Shown: piece after piece, positions 44,560 through 56,639 of the stretch | Numbering within the stretch: position 1 is the first letter of the stretch | Layout of the letters: every line of letters begins with the position of its first letter | Source: Parelaphostrongylus tenuis | Taxonomy: Eukaryota > Nematoda > Chromadorea > Rhabditida > Metastrongylidae | Direction of reading: 5' to 3' | DNA: 64,000 nt | Assembly: GCA_019055375.1 (NCBI GenBank) | Contig: JAHQIW010001219.1 | Coordinates: 1-64,000 of the forward strand | Translations under genes and position numbers: made by a program | The notes under the pieces: model-generated | The model's database searches: none | What the model was told of the DNA's origin: nothing | The model's input: the letters and a program-made list of their open reading frames with translations, nothing else

Positions 44560-46015
44560 AGAATAGTGGCCGATGTTTCGGCGGTTTCGACTTTTTTAAA
44601 GCCTGAAGGAGTCAGATTCATGCAACCTATTCAGCCAAACACTTTCATGAGCAAAACAGATGGACTTATTATATGCGCATTAGATCGCATAGTGAAGAGC
44701 TTGTTTTCTTGTTTCTTCACAGTCCAATATATACTACGTAGGGCAGCTTCACAAGGTTTTGCATGAGCGAGGATTGTGCGCGGCGTGGTTTAGTATTTCT
44801 GCGAAATGATGCAAAGTCTCGCGTGATGACGAATTACTCATCTCTGCACCTCAACTGTAATTTTTGTGGCATGAATGCAGAATACCTCAAGAATTCTGCT
44901 CACTGAGGTATTATGTTCCTGTACGAGATCAGTTACTTCTATTTCAAAACTTTCCCGTTGTATACGTATCCTATGTGCGCCAAGCTGGGTGTTTCCTACA
45001 GTTTCACGTTTTCCGGCTACCTGCTCATATAAACGAACTCAGAGGGGTCTTCTCGTCTTACTGATGTATTCGCCTTATAAGAGATTAAGTAATCATGCAA
45101 TCACGGCCTCTACCATTAGGCATATTTCGCAGGTTTTCGTATTACTAAGATGATCATGAGTCAACTGGCGTTTGATAATAGCTTTGTTCACTGCTACCGA
45201 TTTCTCTAGGCCTGCACTTTCCAAGCAGCTCTTCATAGCTGTATTTGTTTCGTTTGAAAAAAGGGCACGATATACGAGACCTTGATGTGACTGAATTTGG
45301 CGTCTGAGGGTTCGACTTTTCCTTTGAATCTATCCTGGAGCGCTGCACTTTCATAGCCATTGGAGATGGCTATTTCGTATGTCAAATTAAGAGGTTCTTC
45401 TTTCCGCTTTCTTCCTGTGCACACGTTGGCGGCTGTGCTATATTTCTTCTGTGTGCGCTTTTTATGTGAAGGGTGAGAGAAAAAGCTAAAAAGTAGTTTT
45501 TTTCGTTAACTTTCCGTGACCATTTTTTAGCGTAGTCGTTTTTGAACAGGTTGATCTGAATGTTTGAAAATGAACGCCAATATTTCTTTGGCTTTTATCA
45601 AGTGAACTTTATGTACTCTGACTATGCTTTGCGCAATTCGGGGCACTTGTCCACCTTCTGTGTTGGATAAATGATAAAGCAGTCGTTGATATACCGACAG
45701 TAGAGCAGTGGCCAGAGGCTCAGTGCGGGCAGCAGCTCTAGACATTAACGCAATGGCAAGTTTCATACCAGTCATTGTCTCATTGTCAGCCCTTTCATTT
45801 GTGCGTAATATCTTCCGGACCATTTGGAGAGTGAACGGTTTAAGCACATCTTAAAGAATACCATGAGCAGCTGAATTGAGAATATATATATATATATTAT
45901 ATATATATATATATATATGTTTATTGTTTCTTCAAGTTGCATCAGAGCACTCTCATGACTTGCATCACACACTAATTTCACACATTGGCATGAGGCGAAT
46001 GGAGCAAGCACTATT
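44560..46015 (-). pseudogene. PLE locus 3, minus strand, RT to 3' end
   Basis: Reading down from 46010: CQCVKLVCDASHESALMQL (decayed motif A region), an (AT)n insertion, IQLLMVFFKMCLNRSLSKWS, GRYYAQMKGLTM, then in the next frame LQMVRKILRTNERADNE, KLAIALMSRAAAR and VYQRLLYH where YIDD is expected. The GIY-YIG part (45150-44880) has no intact motif. The 3' end has GAAACCGCCGAAACATCGGC near 44571-44591. Similar to locus 1 but more diverged. No inverted partner seen here. Confidence 0.72.
45880..45919. repeat. (AT)n microsatellite inside PLE RT
   Basis: About 40 bases of AT repeats with one TATTATA break, lying within the PLE coding homology between motif A and the following block. Confidence 0.9.
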
Positions 46016-46089
46016 CCGGAAACGTTTCTGCCGCATGGACCACATGAGAACCGCTTCCTAGGTCATTGAAGTCTGACAAAAATGCCCTT

Positions 46090-47215
46090 ATGCTCTAATT
46101 TGAACCTCTATCGACTATGAGGAAGCCTTATGAGAAAGTTTCAATCCTGTTCTATATTTGAGCATCAGCAGACTGCTGTCAAACACAAAATACGGCGTTT
46201 CCATCAATTCCTCACCATATCCAAAGAAAAAGTGGTTCAACAAGGCGACTCTATATCAAAAAAAGGCTGTGCACTGCTGCACTACAGTGGATAATAGAAT
46301 CAACTACGGAAAGGACATACGTAATGATGTGAAATTCCTATCATATCTTCATTTTGCGGACAAAGTCGCCATCTTTTCAAAAAGAGGCAGTGAAGCTGAG
46401 ACAAAGATCATCAGCGAAGCAAAAAAATAAAGATTGGGCTACGCATAGACAGGAAGAAGACCCACTTTGTGAAGAAACCATGACACGATTGTGAACAAAT
46501 TGAACTGGATGGTTCTCTGATTACGGAGGCCGCCTCGTGCGTGTACTTCGGATATTCAATGAACATAGAAAGCAACAGGAAGGAGAAATCAGGTAGGAGA
46601 AAGAGAGACGAATGGGCTGCCTTAGGGCGACCGAAGGATATCACCGACCAAAAAGCGGACCCCAAACTCCGTGCTCACCTTTTCAAATCAACAGTCCTCC
46701 CAGCACTCTGATATGCAGTAGAGATATGAGCTGAAACTACAAGCACTTCAAGAAATCTGGTCCCCACTCACGGGGCGCTTGAACGAAGTCTTCTCAGATT
46801 TAGTCAACAGATGCAACGTCTGGCCAGTTTGCGTAGTTCAGATCTTGAAAACCCATCTTACTTTCGTGATCCAAAAATAAATTTAGCGAAAGCGAGAACA
46901 GAAGGGCTAGGTTGCATGATCCGAACAACGAATAATAGATGAACAAAAGAACAGTGGTGTGGACACCAAGTGAATTTGCATTTGCAACGTCCTCTTGGGA
47001 GCACACAAACGATAGGCGAACGTGTTTACGGCTAAGATCTACCATCTGCTAGATTGCAGCGATTTCAGAATAACGGAATGGTTCTCGTCTACGTCACCAT
47101 ACTCGGAATAGACAACCACCATGGCCACCATTTTGTGAGAGAGAAACGAATGAAACTAGGCTGGGACCCCCCTAACAGTGAAGACGGGTGGTCCAAGCGT
47201 CCAATTGAGTGCATG
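46090..47215 (+). pseudogene. RTE-type LINE ORF remnant, subfamily A, copy 2
   Basis: IDYEEA at 46110-46127 (motif A), then CTAALQW-like bases near 46275, HFADKVAIFSKRGSEAETK (46350-46405, FADD changed to FADK), ETNGLP/ALG region, TFSNQQS, RLASLRSSDLENPSYFRDP (46815-46870), NNRWTKEQWCGHQ (about 46925-46965), and a tail with ERETNETRLGPPNSEDGWSK (47130-47195). Same structure as the copy at 15.3-16.4 kb, including the SEDxxSK C-terminus. Both catalytic Asp loss and frameshifts mark it as dead. The 5' end is truncated at nearly the same motif as copy 1. Confidence 0.72.
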
Positions 47216-47259
47216 GCAAAATTCTGGTTCAAATCTAACTTTAACACTCTAAAAAGACT

Positions 47260-48105
47260 GAATATTACTGAAGAGGCTTCTACCAACCTATTATTGCAGA
47301 GTGAAAGCCCAGTTGTCTTGAAAATTACCACTTTGAATTACAAGTTGTGTGGACTGCAGTCGCAATCTGTGCGGTAGCTCGTGTTTCGTCGCCTTTTTTC
47401 TCGAAGAGAGTTTTTTCACTAGATTATAGGTAATCAATAGCTTGAGAAATGGAGATTTCACTTGGACTGGTTTCTGTAAGAAGTTCCTTAATAATTAATA
47501 ACTGAAAAGTGGACTACGTGTTGCTTGCGGACTAGATAGCCTGTTGTTCACACTTCACCGCGGATCTATTGGTACCTACTGATGAAATTTTGAGTTCAGA
47601 GAAACTTTATCCCTGCGAAGACTAGACTGTTTACTGGAGAGTTGTATTTTCAACATAACGAGTACCCACATGCTCTAAATTTCCTACTTCCTAATTCTTA
47701 AAATGTATTCCTAATAATTCCTAAAAATTGCTGCAACCTCAGTAGAACAAAATGTTGTTGTACCCGGATATTTGACTATTTATTCATTTCGAGTGTTTAA
47801 TGAAGGTTTTTTGTCACTGACATAGGAAATGAAAATAAACAAGATCAAAATATGGCTTCAAAATACGAATAAATACAAATAAAACAGCATTAGGGAAATA
47901 ACAGTTGGAAATTTGTCCTTTTCGCAATGATGAGGCCTTACCATTTAGAAATCTGCGAAATCCCGAAGCATTGGTATTGTTTCTACTACCCATATCTTTA
48001 ATTGGTATCTATTTTGTTGTTGGGCAGAGATTTTTCAATGCACCTCTTTCGGTTTCCACTAGACTGCTTGTTGTCAGTCAAAGCTTGAATCTCGGAAAAT
48101 AGGAG
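47260..48105. other. Unassigned stretch
   Basis: Nothing recognised. Confidence 0.3.
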
Positions 48106-48109
48106 AATG

Positions 48110-49015
48110 TATTTGATTTTTTAGAAAGGCCTTCTTACAACAGTGTAACACTAAAATGATTCCCACGCGATCCACGCATATATTATTACTTATAATTCGT
48201 TATGTAGAGATTTTTTCTCAACTATTACTAGGCTACTGAAATAACATGAGTCTTAAAAATTCCAAAAGTGTACTTGTTTCTTATAAGGCCTCCTTACAGC
48301 ACAGTAGCGAGAGAAATAATATTTTGTTTCACACGCGTCGCTTGTTATCGCCCATATTTTTCGCAGAACAAAGCTTTTCTCTTAAGTGCTAGTACATGTT
48401 TGATGAAGTAAGCCTCGGGAACCTAAAATATTACTTAATTTTTTAAATGCCTTTCTATAACGCCGTAGCAATGAAAACAAAATTTAATTCCACATTTGTG
48501 GCACGGTTTCTGCTCTGCTAATGTGTGATATTGTGGCTGTGTTGACAAGATTTCACATTTGTAACAAATGCATCGATCAAACTCCCCGTAGTTATTTGGT
48601 AGCAAAAAATTAGAACATTATGAAGCTAATTGTGATTTTTGAAAGGTCTTCATGGAGTGACGAATGAGCGGAAAAAAGAATATGTTTTGGACTTTCAAAC
48701 TTAGGATGTATAGATTTAGATTTGATAGCCTAACTATTTGACAACGTAAGATGAAAATAAGAGCATAAGCTCATGAAACGATAGAACGAAGTTTCGCCTA
48801 TTTGAAGTACAGGAAAGCCAAGAAATTCTTAAAAACGTCGGACAAATTTTCAAATAAATAGCGAGAAGGTTGCTTTGAGATCGCTGCGCGCAGCGCGATT
48901 CGATACGTGCAATATTGCGCGCCGAATGCGATACTCAATGTTCTTTTGGCCGCTACAGGGCACTTGAAATCATTTTTGAAAACAATTACACCGTTGTAAT
49001 CAATGAGTTCCAATC
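48110..49015. repeat. Diverged tandem repeat region, related to 58.87-59.37 kb
   Basis: Three units about 157 bp apart start near 48112, 48270 and 48427. Each has a T-rich lead, then (A)AAGGCCTTCTTACA-, AAGGCCTCCTTACAGCACAG- or AAATGCCTTTCTATAACGCC-type sequence and a TTTCACACG-type block. A weaker fourth unit is near 48625. The following sequence (CTTAGGATG...TTTGACAACG...GAAAATAAGAGC) resembles 59149-59235. A GC palindrome CGCTGCGCGCAGCG lies at 48882-48895. Function unknown. Confidence 0.4.
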
Positions 49016-49019
49016 TTTA

Positions 49020-49900
49020 ATGATATTGCAAGTTTAGAAGATAAGCTCTGACCAGTGAAAACCGCAGAGAGTGTAAAACAAAATTTTCTTTTCATTTTCA
49101 CAGTACAATAAAACAGTCCTGTCAGAAAAGGAGGTCTGAAATTTTCGCAATTTAGCCATTGAATGACTTATAAAACCCCCTTTAAAAGTAGTTTACGCCT
49201 TATCATCAAAAGGCTGAAAATGATACCGATAATCAAAAAGTGCCTTTTTTCATTAACGTTGAATGAAACCCAGTTTAGAGGAACGCAGTGGTAGTGCCAC
49301 AGCTAGTCAGCACCGCTACTAAATGAGAAGGAAGCCCTCCTTCCTACGACTAGGTTTCTTCGTAAGCAATGTCGATTCTTTCACTTGAGCCTTATCATGA
49401 CCATGTCCGATAGCTACGGTAAGCCGTCGAAGTGGTTGACGAATTTCTCTATAAAGCTAAAAGAATAGGCGTCCATATGTCAAAAATATAAAAATAAATA
49501 GAATAGTTAGTAGGAATTAGCTTCGTCGAGAACATTTGAGTTGTAGTTTGTGGTAGAACTACGAATTAATCTAATAAAATGGAATGGGATAATGACTTTC
49601 AACCTTGTCTTGTCCTATTGTTTATAGCTCTGCGTACATTCCGAACGACTTCACTTCTATGGATGTTGAATTATTCTACCGTGTAAACTCTCCCGTTATG
49701 ACTTTAGAGTTTAGGAATTATGCTTCCACTTGTAGATATGAGAAGTTTTCTCGAGAGGATACATTGAGGAAAGCATCACTGATATTTTTTTTTCTTTTTC
49801 GTTGTTTTTTGGATTATATAACGTTCTACTTAATAATTCAGTGCTTACGAGGCTTAAAGTAAAAAAGCTGAATTTATATTGATCTAATCCTTAACACACA
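49020..49900. other. Unassigned stretch
   Basis: Nothing recognised except a short GGAACGCAGTGGTAGTGCC at 49278 resembling a tRNA-like A box. Confidence 0.3.
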
Positions 49901-49904
49901 GGGT

Positions 49905-50020
49905 ACGACAGACCCACGACGCTAGCCGCTCCAGACGCGCACGCTGCCGTTCTGTGGCGAACAGTCCTTCGAAAAGAAGGTCGCTGATTTGATTCCCTAC
50001 CACCTTACCACGTCATTTCT
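49905..50020 (+). repeat. Possible tRNA-like SINE fragment
   Basis: GACGCTAGCCGCTCCAGACG and GTCGCTGATTTGATTCCCTA are spaced like A and B boxes but match them poorly. Confidence 0.3.
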
Positions 50021-50205
50021 CTGTAGTTTTTTGCGTGTTGTCTTTTTTTCAGTACAGTATGTTCAAATCACTGACACATCATATTTCACCATATCTCATA
50101 TAGTATCATTGTATCATAAGTGATCAAAATATTCATAATTTATTTGTCACTACTTGTTGTCAATGCAATAATACATTACAATACAATACAAAAAATCACA
50201 GCGAT

Positions 50206-50520
50206 GTGTCTTGGTGGGAGATCGCACCAGAGAACGTTTTCTGGGTGGAGGGCAACATTAAGCACTCATTACCGAGGGCTGCTCGTCGTCGAGCCGCCGC
50301 GCGAGCTACGGGGCGGAACTACATCATGGGTCTTCAGTGTACCAGATGTGCTAACGTAGGAGGAGCGTGGGCGACCGGTCGTATTACGCGTTGCGGCGCG
50401 TGGCGAAGCCAATTCGCACCCCTCAATGTTATGCGGCAATCTACTAAGGCTATCAAGAATGCAAGGGACGTGCTTAGTCAGCGTTCTATGACGTCGAAGA
50501 AGAAGACAAAAGCGAATTGA
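50206..50520 (+). CDS. Unrecognised 104-aa ORF in a GC-rich island
   Basis: The 50.2-50.45 kb segment is clearly richer in G and C than its surroundings. The ORF reads MSWWEIAPENVFWVEGNIKH, then an Arg/Ala-rich stretch (RAARRRAAARATGRN), QCTRCANVGG (a CxxC), and a basic tail TSKKKTKAN. No homologue comes to mind. A second frame (50120-50359) overlaps it and is also open. It could be an exon, a fragment of an unknown mobile element, or chance in GC-rich DNA. No splice sites or promoter were identified. Confidence 0.25.
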   Translation: MSWWEIAPENVFWVEGNIKHSLPRAARRRAAARATGRNYIMGLQCTRCANVGGAWATGRITRCGAWRSQFAPLNVMRQSTKAIKNARDVLSQRSMTSKKKTKAN

Positions 50521-50524
50521 ATAG

Positions 50525-53500
50525 TAGGAGTACTAGGATACACACAGAAAAAAATGTGAGGCAAGCAAAGTGATAGTTATAGTATAACGTTTACGTTAAA
50601 TTTTGTTTCGTACTCCATCAATGATAGTACTTAAAATTTCAGTAACATGACTATTGAAGCTGAAGTGAACCAAAAATTGGCTCTTATTGTGGTAGTTCCA
50701 GGCTCTCTTATTTCAAAACCATCAATTATATTTGTAGTTAGAATTCTAAAGTGATCTAAACCTACATAAAAATTCTGTGATTCTGCTGAATGCCATTTTT
50801 GAGCAAACTTTCTATGTCAGATTGAATGGAAATCGCTTAATAACCAAAGAATATCTGATTAATTTTTATGTTAGAAGTATCGCGATATCTGCTGGATACT
50901 GAACTTTATGCTCATTTTCGTTGGTTACTCTAGTTTATTCTTTTTATTGACTAAGTTACGGTGGCTAATCATACAATGAAAATTATTGGTTGACTGACCA
51001 ATACACTCGAAGCTCGTAACGTTCATAAATGCAATGTGCATTTTTGTGCAAAATTATACGGTCGTAATGTCGAACGCTCTTCATTGCGGTCAATTAGAAT
51101 TCTCGTTAAATGAGATTTAAATGATTTTCAATAACGGCACTTCGCAGTATCTCTTCAGCGAGTTCATACCCCAATAGAAAAAAATTCCTGTGCACTTTGT
51201 TGTTTTGTATATACTGTGCTGTATATTTTACATTATCATCTTACTGATGGACACTGTTATTACCGTATCTCAATCATGTGGCTTTATTATTGCCATATCA
51301 TCCCACAATAGGAGAGTGTATCGCAGTAGTTGCAGGGTGTCCTGCATTGCATACTTGGTCTTGATTCCATCTCGTCGCTTGGACCGACATTGCTCATCAT
51401 TCCGGTTCAGCAAATTCGCACTAGACTTGCATAGGAGAATTTCGAACACAAGGTCAACACGTTCATAAATCTTCATAAGTCATTTTGCACTCCATTAATG
51501 CATTCACCTCTATGACACTACGAATGGAGTTGAATGCATAGCGTCTGTCACTCTTTATTCAGTGATAAACTGACAAAAGATTTGCTACCAACCCAGAAGT
51601 TTCAAGGAAAATTCAAATTTGCGTGTTGCAAAAGCATTCCTAAGCGTTGAGCCAATGTAGCGCACTTTACCGTTCCCTTCATATATTTTGTTTCCTACTA
51701 GAAGACTCCTGCGAGAATTCTCACAATGATTTCAACATGGACAAAGTGAATGTAAGTGCCACTAAATGCGCCATGGCAAAAAGTGAAGGAAAGTTCTTGT
51801 TGGATAACAATGAAGAAAAGTATTTGAATATAATTTAAAGTTTATAAACGTCAGTAAAGACGATTTTTGCGTACGCCATCTATGTGTAATCTGATTGATC
51901 ATTGAAGATCTCGAGCCGCCACCACGTTATGTCACTAAATGTTTCTGTCGCCCCATAGAGTTTTATGGTGTGTTTCGTTCCGAGCGACACTGAGAAGTCA
52001 ATTTTTAGACAACTTTTTTTACGTGTTTCGACGAAAAAGGGTCGCTATGGTTGACTCATGGAAATTTCTTGTGGCATTGGTATACTCTTACTTGAGTTAA
52101 TCGTAGATCAAAATGTCATACTGATTGTCAGAAGTCTTGTGAGGGTATTTCATGGCAGGTCGACACTCAAGAACATTTCAAAGTCAGGAAAGGACTAGAG
52201 ACAAACCAATGGAAGGGCGGGGTGGGGAGATGAAGTTTGCTTTAGATGAATAAAAAGGCACTATTTCTTGCTCCGTTCTCGTTTTTTCTTTCAGAGCGTG
52301 TATACAAAAACAAGTCTACAAAAGACAAAAGAAAAAGCTCACAAGCACGTCACCTGCAATCAAGTATATTTTGATTCGATTCTCGTTATCAACCATGCAT
52401 GCTGATAGTTTTTCTGAAGTCTTCAGATATGCAAGTAGCGCAGACGCAAAATGCTCGTCCATACAGCAAGTCAAATTTGTTGTCTACTAGTTTTCTTAGT
52501 TTTAGAACCCTAATTGCAATTCGTTTATTGCTTTCTCATCCTTTGGAGTTTGCAACCGCATTCACTTTTCATCGGAAGCTCGTCTTTGGCTGGGTGACAG
52601 GTCGACGTAGGCTTAATGTCAATAATGCGCATTCATTACGCAACTAAACGATGTCACTCCGGAGACGTATGAATGGATAATAGCGCTGTGTTGTTTACTT
52701 ACATTAATCTCTTATCACTACTTAGATACTCACTTTCTTATGACTCCACGAGGAGATTCAATATCAGTTTCATGCGTGCTATCAGAAGCACCTAAAAAAG
52801 GTAGAATGAAAAAGATCACTTTTTACATTTTATTGCGATTTTGATTAGTCTACCAATGTCAACAAAGTAGATTTTTCCTAGTCGAAAGTTATTTCAACTT
52901 TCTGAGATATAACTAATGTAAAGTCAATTTTCTAAAATTTTTTGAACCCCTTCTATTCAGATCAATAAAGTATTACGTGTGAGTCCCTGTAGGAGTAGCA
53001 TAATTCGTGGTCGCACTTATAGTGCAATGAAACGGAAAAGTCGCTATGGTACGGATAAAGCGTGATGAAGTTATATAGAAGGTAGTGCAAAAGTGAATCC
53101 ACCTTATAAATCAACGGTCCTGTTAGAAACCGGAACACATGTCAGCAAACTTTTCTTGGTAGGTATGAGCCGGCCAAATCCTTTCTGGTGAGAAGATGCT
53201 CAGCAAGCGGAGCGCGCTGACATGACTGTGTGGGTTTTCCAGAAAATAGAAGAGGAGTTGACCGACCAGTAAAATACCGACCGAACAACGATGTCGTCAT
53301 GATTCGAGATGGATAGACAGATGTCATTGTTGCCCTAGATTGCTACCGTGCTCGAGTAACTCCCCGTTATCGCAGAAAGTAGTTGTGTCTCGTGGTACTT
53401 CTATATAGTCTCAACAAATCCCATAACCGACTGATGAGCTACGGCAATGTGAAAGATTGAATCGATTTTAGCTTCAAATTGCCAACTAACAATATCATCA

Positions 53501-54840
53501 AAGATTATGGCGTATTTCTATCCAAAAACTTTACCTTTGATGTTTTTCAAGGAACCTCCGGTGTTTTTCTTTATACACAAAGCAATTGTCGACTTCTTAC
53601 TGCCAGTGACAACTGAGTGAGGTGTTGAATTTAGCACCAATGACGCAAGTTGTCTGCTATTTCGAGCAAGTCGTTGCTTGTTTTTCCTACACAGTTGATT
53701 AGTTGAGTATAATGATAATTTATCTAATGCGATACGCAAGCCTTTTGTGCTTTTTCAACTTACCGCTGTTATAGCATGATTAATGTTAGTCTCATTAGCA
53801 GTATAGAATGATGCCAGCAGTGCTTCATTATCAGCATCATATCAAAATGTGTGAGTGATTTTTGGAAGAATCAATCTTTCACCTGGAATGAGTAATCGAC
53901 GAACTAATTGAAGTCCCAGGATAACGTCAGAGCATGAATCAACTTAACTTACACTTTCAGCGAGATCATGAACATCAGAATTTCATTGAATTTTTAGGGT
54001 TTTCACATTATCGACACCCGCTTTCGCTTTTCACTGTAGTTCGGTAGAGGTCACAGTGCTCCTACGGTACTCCTCTTTTTACGGTTACCATCTTTTCTGA
54101 GTCTGAGACTGGTTCACCGTCGCTTTGATGGTTTATAATGTCCTCATTCGTTTTATCTATATTCACTGCAAAAGCCACACAATTCTAAAACTATGTATTG
54201 CTCTAATTATTTGGTGAATATTTTGTTTCACTTTCACTTTTTTACCCAAGTGAATTCAAACGACATTACAACTGTAGAATTTAATGTATGCCTCTATGAT
54301 AAACGAAAATGTAACTGAACTTTGATACTAACACACAAAAATTTAGAACATCAATCCTCTTCTGTAATCAAGACGGCCCTTCGGTTCCTCTTTCTTTCGT
54401 TAACAGTGGATACTCTTATAATTTTTGTAAAAGTTACATTCAAAAGATATATTTACGCCTTTGCTTGAATCAGTAAACAATAAAAACTGAAATATCTTTC
54501 ATCTTTGTCTATTCTGATACGAGTTGAGACGATCGACTTGCTCATTCTAGGTGATTTTGATTTTTTTTTTTGACATATACCCAATTTCCTAGGAGCTCCA
54601 TCGATGGTAACAATAAGAAAATACACTGCATATCTCACTATGAATTGATTGGGTCCTCACAGTTTGCTTAATGAAAGGCCATTAATTTGCGAACATTTGG
54701 CAATCATTCTTTCTAATTTGATTTCCTTAAAAATTCTATGTTATGATGCATAGTTAACTGATATCCTATACTGACGTTTTTCGAGATTGCCTGTCATTTG
54801 ATCACTGATCTTTACAGTTTGAAGATCTCTAAAGACTCTG
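50525..54840. other. Unassigned stretch
   Basis: 4.3 kb with no recognised feature. A moderately GC-rich patch at 53100-53390 gives open minus-strand residues (53142-53327) of unknown meaning. Confidence 0.35.
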
Positions 54841-54847
54841 AATACTT

Positions 54848-55297
54848 GTGAACATAGCTAAGATGTTTTCATTCGCCACGAAAAACTCTGCCAGACGCCC
54901 GATAAATTTCTCTAGGCATATGCCGCAAAAAGTTATGGGTTTCGCAGCAAAACTTATGAGTTGCGTTCTCTACGACAAGCCTTCAGTCTTGTGCATGAAT
55001 AAAGCAGTGACTGACTCTCGGACTAGTACAAAGATCAATATAGGATTTACTCGTACCACTGATGATTTTTCTTCTGAAAAACAGAATTTCCTTGTATTTG
55101 TAGTGGTCGTCCATCGACAATCATCATTTCCAGAATGTTATCATCGGCCATTTAGAAAACGTCACATATTCAAAACGACAAACACAATTAACTGGCATAT
55201 TAGTCCTCTGTTTATTTCGACAATTCGCTTGAGATTTCTAATAACAACGACTGTAGAAGCCTTTGAAGAAAAACTGAGAACAACAACGAAAACATAG
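54848..55297 (+). CDS. Unrecognised 149-aa ORF, doubtful
   Basis: The longest plus-strand frame not explained by a transposon. It begins MNIAKMFSFATKNSARRPIN and is rich in Ser, Thr, Phe and Arg. No signal peptide, clear membrane segment or known motif is seen, and there is no repeat family overlap. Composition and length are compatible with chance in 64 kb, though an exon is possible. Confidence 0.15.
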   Translation: MNIAKMFSFATKNSARRPINFSRHMPQKVMGFAAKLMSCVLYDKPSVLCMNKAVTDSRTSTKINIGFTRTTDDFSSEKQNFLVFVVVVHRQSSFPECYHRPFRKRHIFKTTNTINWHISPLFISTIRLRFLITTTVEAFEEKLRTTTKT

Positions 55298-55322
55298 TGA
55301 ACTTCCTGGGAGTGAAGGAGAT

Positions 55323-55760
55323 ATGATTATAGGTGGTTTGGCTCGAACTACTCGAAATAAGCAGATCATGATGAAATTTGTTATGACGTCTGCTATAACA
55401 TCATCATCGTCATCATTATCAAAGTCTGATACGTACAGTTCTAACCTGTCTTTATTGAATCATTTCGATCTCCCTCATAATCGTTTTCTGTTAGACGTTC
55501 ATTTTGGTTATCTATTAGATGAAAGTCTGAAACGCCACTTATGAGTAGGATGCAGCTGGCTCTGATGAATGGCACATCCCCTATTCTCATTTCTCATTTT
55601 ATTGTAGTTAGCCTCAAAAAGAATTCTTATGTGATATATCTAGCGCCGAACAGCGATTCCATACCTTTCAGTGGCCATGAATGTAAACTCTATCAATCCT
55701 ATCATTGTCTTAACAAGACAGCCTGTTAATTCTGCATACAATAAACGAATTTATGTCAAT
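55323..55760. other. Unassigned stretch with two short frames
   Basis: Frames at 55323-55544 and 55541-55729 overlap by four bases but show no recognisable domain. Confidence 0.25.
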
Positions 55761-55775
55761 GTATGCCATATCAAG

Positions 55776-55846
55776 AGCGCCGTGGCCGAGTGGTTGTGAT
55801 CTTGGTATCGGTGCGCTTGGGGCCGAGCTAAAGTAGAGTGTTAAAG
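55776..55846 (+). mobile_element. Retroposed tRNA-like fragment with perfect 15-bp target duplication
   Basis: A 71-bp insert begins AGCGCCGTGGCCGAGTGGTT, a class II (Ser/Leu-like) tRNA 5' half with an A box TGGCCGAGTGG. No B box is found. GTATGCCATATCAAG occurs immediately before (55761-55775) and after (55847-55861), identical at all 15 positions. It is best read as a truncated tRNA or tRNA-derived transcript inserted by LINE machinery. The intact duplication suggests a fairly recent event. Confidence 0.8.
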
Positions 55847-55864
55847 GTATGCCATATCAAGTGA

Positions 55865-56635
55865 CGATTTCTTGTATTTGTGTCGAATATGAAAAGAATC
55901 CCTCTATGCGAAAATCATATTGATTTAACTGTCTCTGGTTAACCATATGACTTCTTAGATTTATCGTTCTTATCTTGTGTATTTCATCTGAGACTCATCG
56001 TTCTTTTTCTGTAAAACTTGTTCAAAGTTCAGCTTCTCATAGTAGACGGACTACCAGACAAGGAAAGTCTTTCAGTCAAGTGAAGGAGTTGCTATTGAAT
56101 CATATGCAATTCTTTCGTAATCAGCAGCGAATGCCATTACTATTGCAGTATTAGGCTATTTAGTAATATAACCGTTATTAGTGTAACTAAATCATGCTCA
56201 TTTAACGAATAATACCGCATACTGTTGAATATTACGATTTTTTCGATAAAATATTTAATTTTTTATGCTCTTCACTTCCTACTACTTAGTTTTATTGGCA
56301 AATACCACTTCTCCTAATATATTAATACCTCATCATTGATATAGGTGATCCTGCGTGTGCGACCACAGTGCAGAGCAGAAAGTTTATTCACCTTTATGTC
56401 AGATGACCATCCAAATTCAAATGGGCCTCGACATATTCATCCAGAAGTCCATCTAAAATTGAACCACTTACAGAATCTGTTGCCATCATAAGTAGATCAT
56501 TGCGAGTTGAAGGGAGCCTCGAACAATTTCACTTTTTCTCTAACTTGTTCACTGGTCCTCTCCATCATCAGCATCCTCAGTCCCAGTGGCCCTATGTAAC
56601 AGGTTCTATAAGAAACTCGTGACGTATGGTTTCAA
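55865..56635. other. Unassigned stretch
   Basis: Nothing recognised. Confidence 0.3.
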
Positions 56636-56639
56636 TAAG

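Noticed and set aside
47575..47615. CTGATGA with GAAAC downstream
   Set aside because: The intervening sequence forms no helix II and no GUH triplet closes helix III.
53095..53395. Possible LTR-retrotransposon pol fragment (VKYRPNNDVVMIRDG)
   Set aside because: Only one short stretch is suggestive; no integrase, RT or LTR was found nearby.
53425..53470. CTGATGAGC followed by GAAAG as a hammerhead
   Set aside because: The core heptamer is present, but helix II does not pair and no U is available at position 16.1 after the following hairpin.
54225..54260. Spliced-leader-like TTACCCAAG
   Set aside because: Only nine bases match; the rest of the nematode leader and a donor site are absent.
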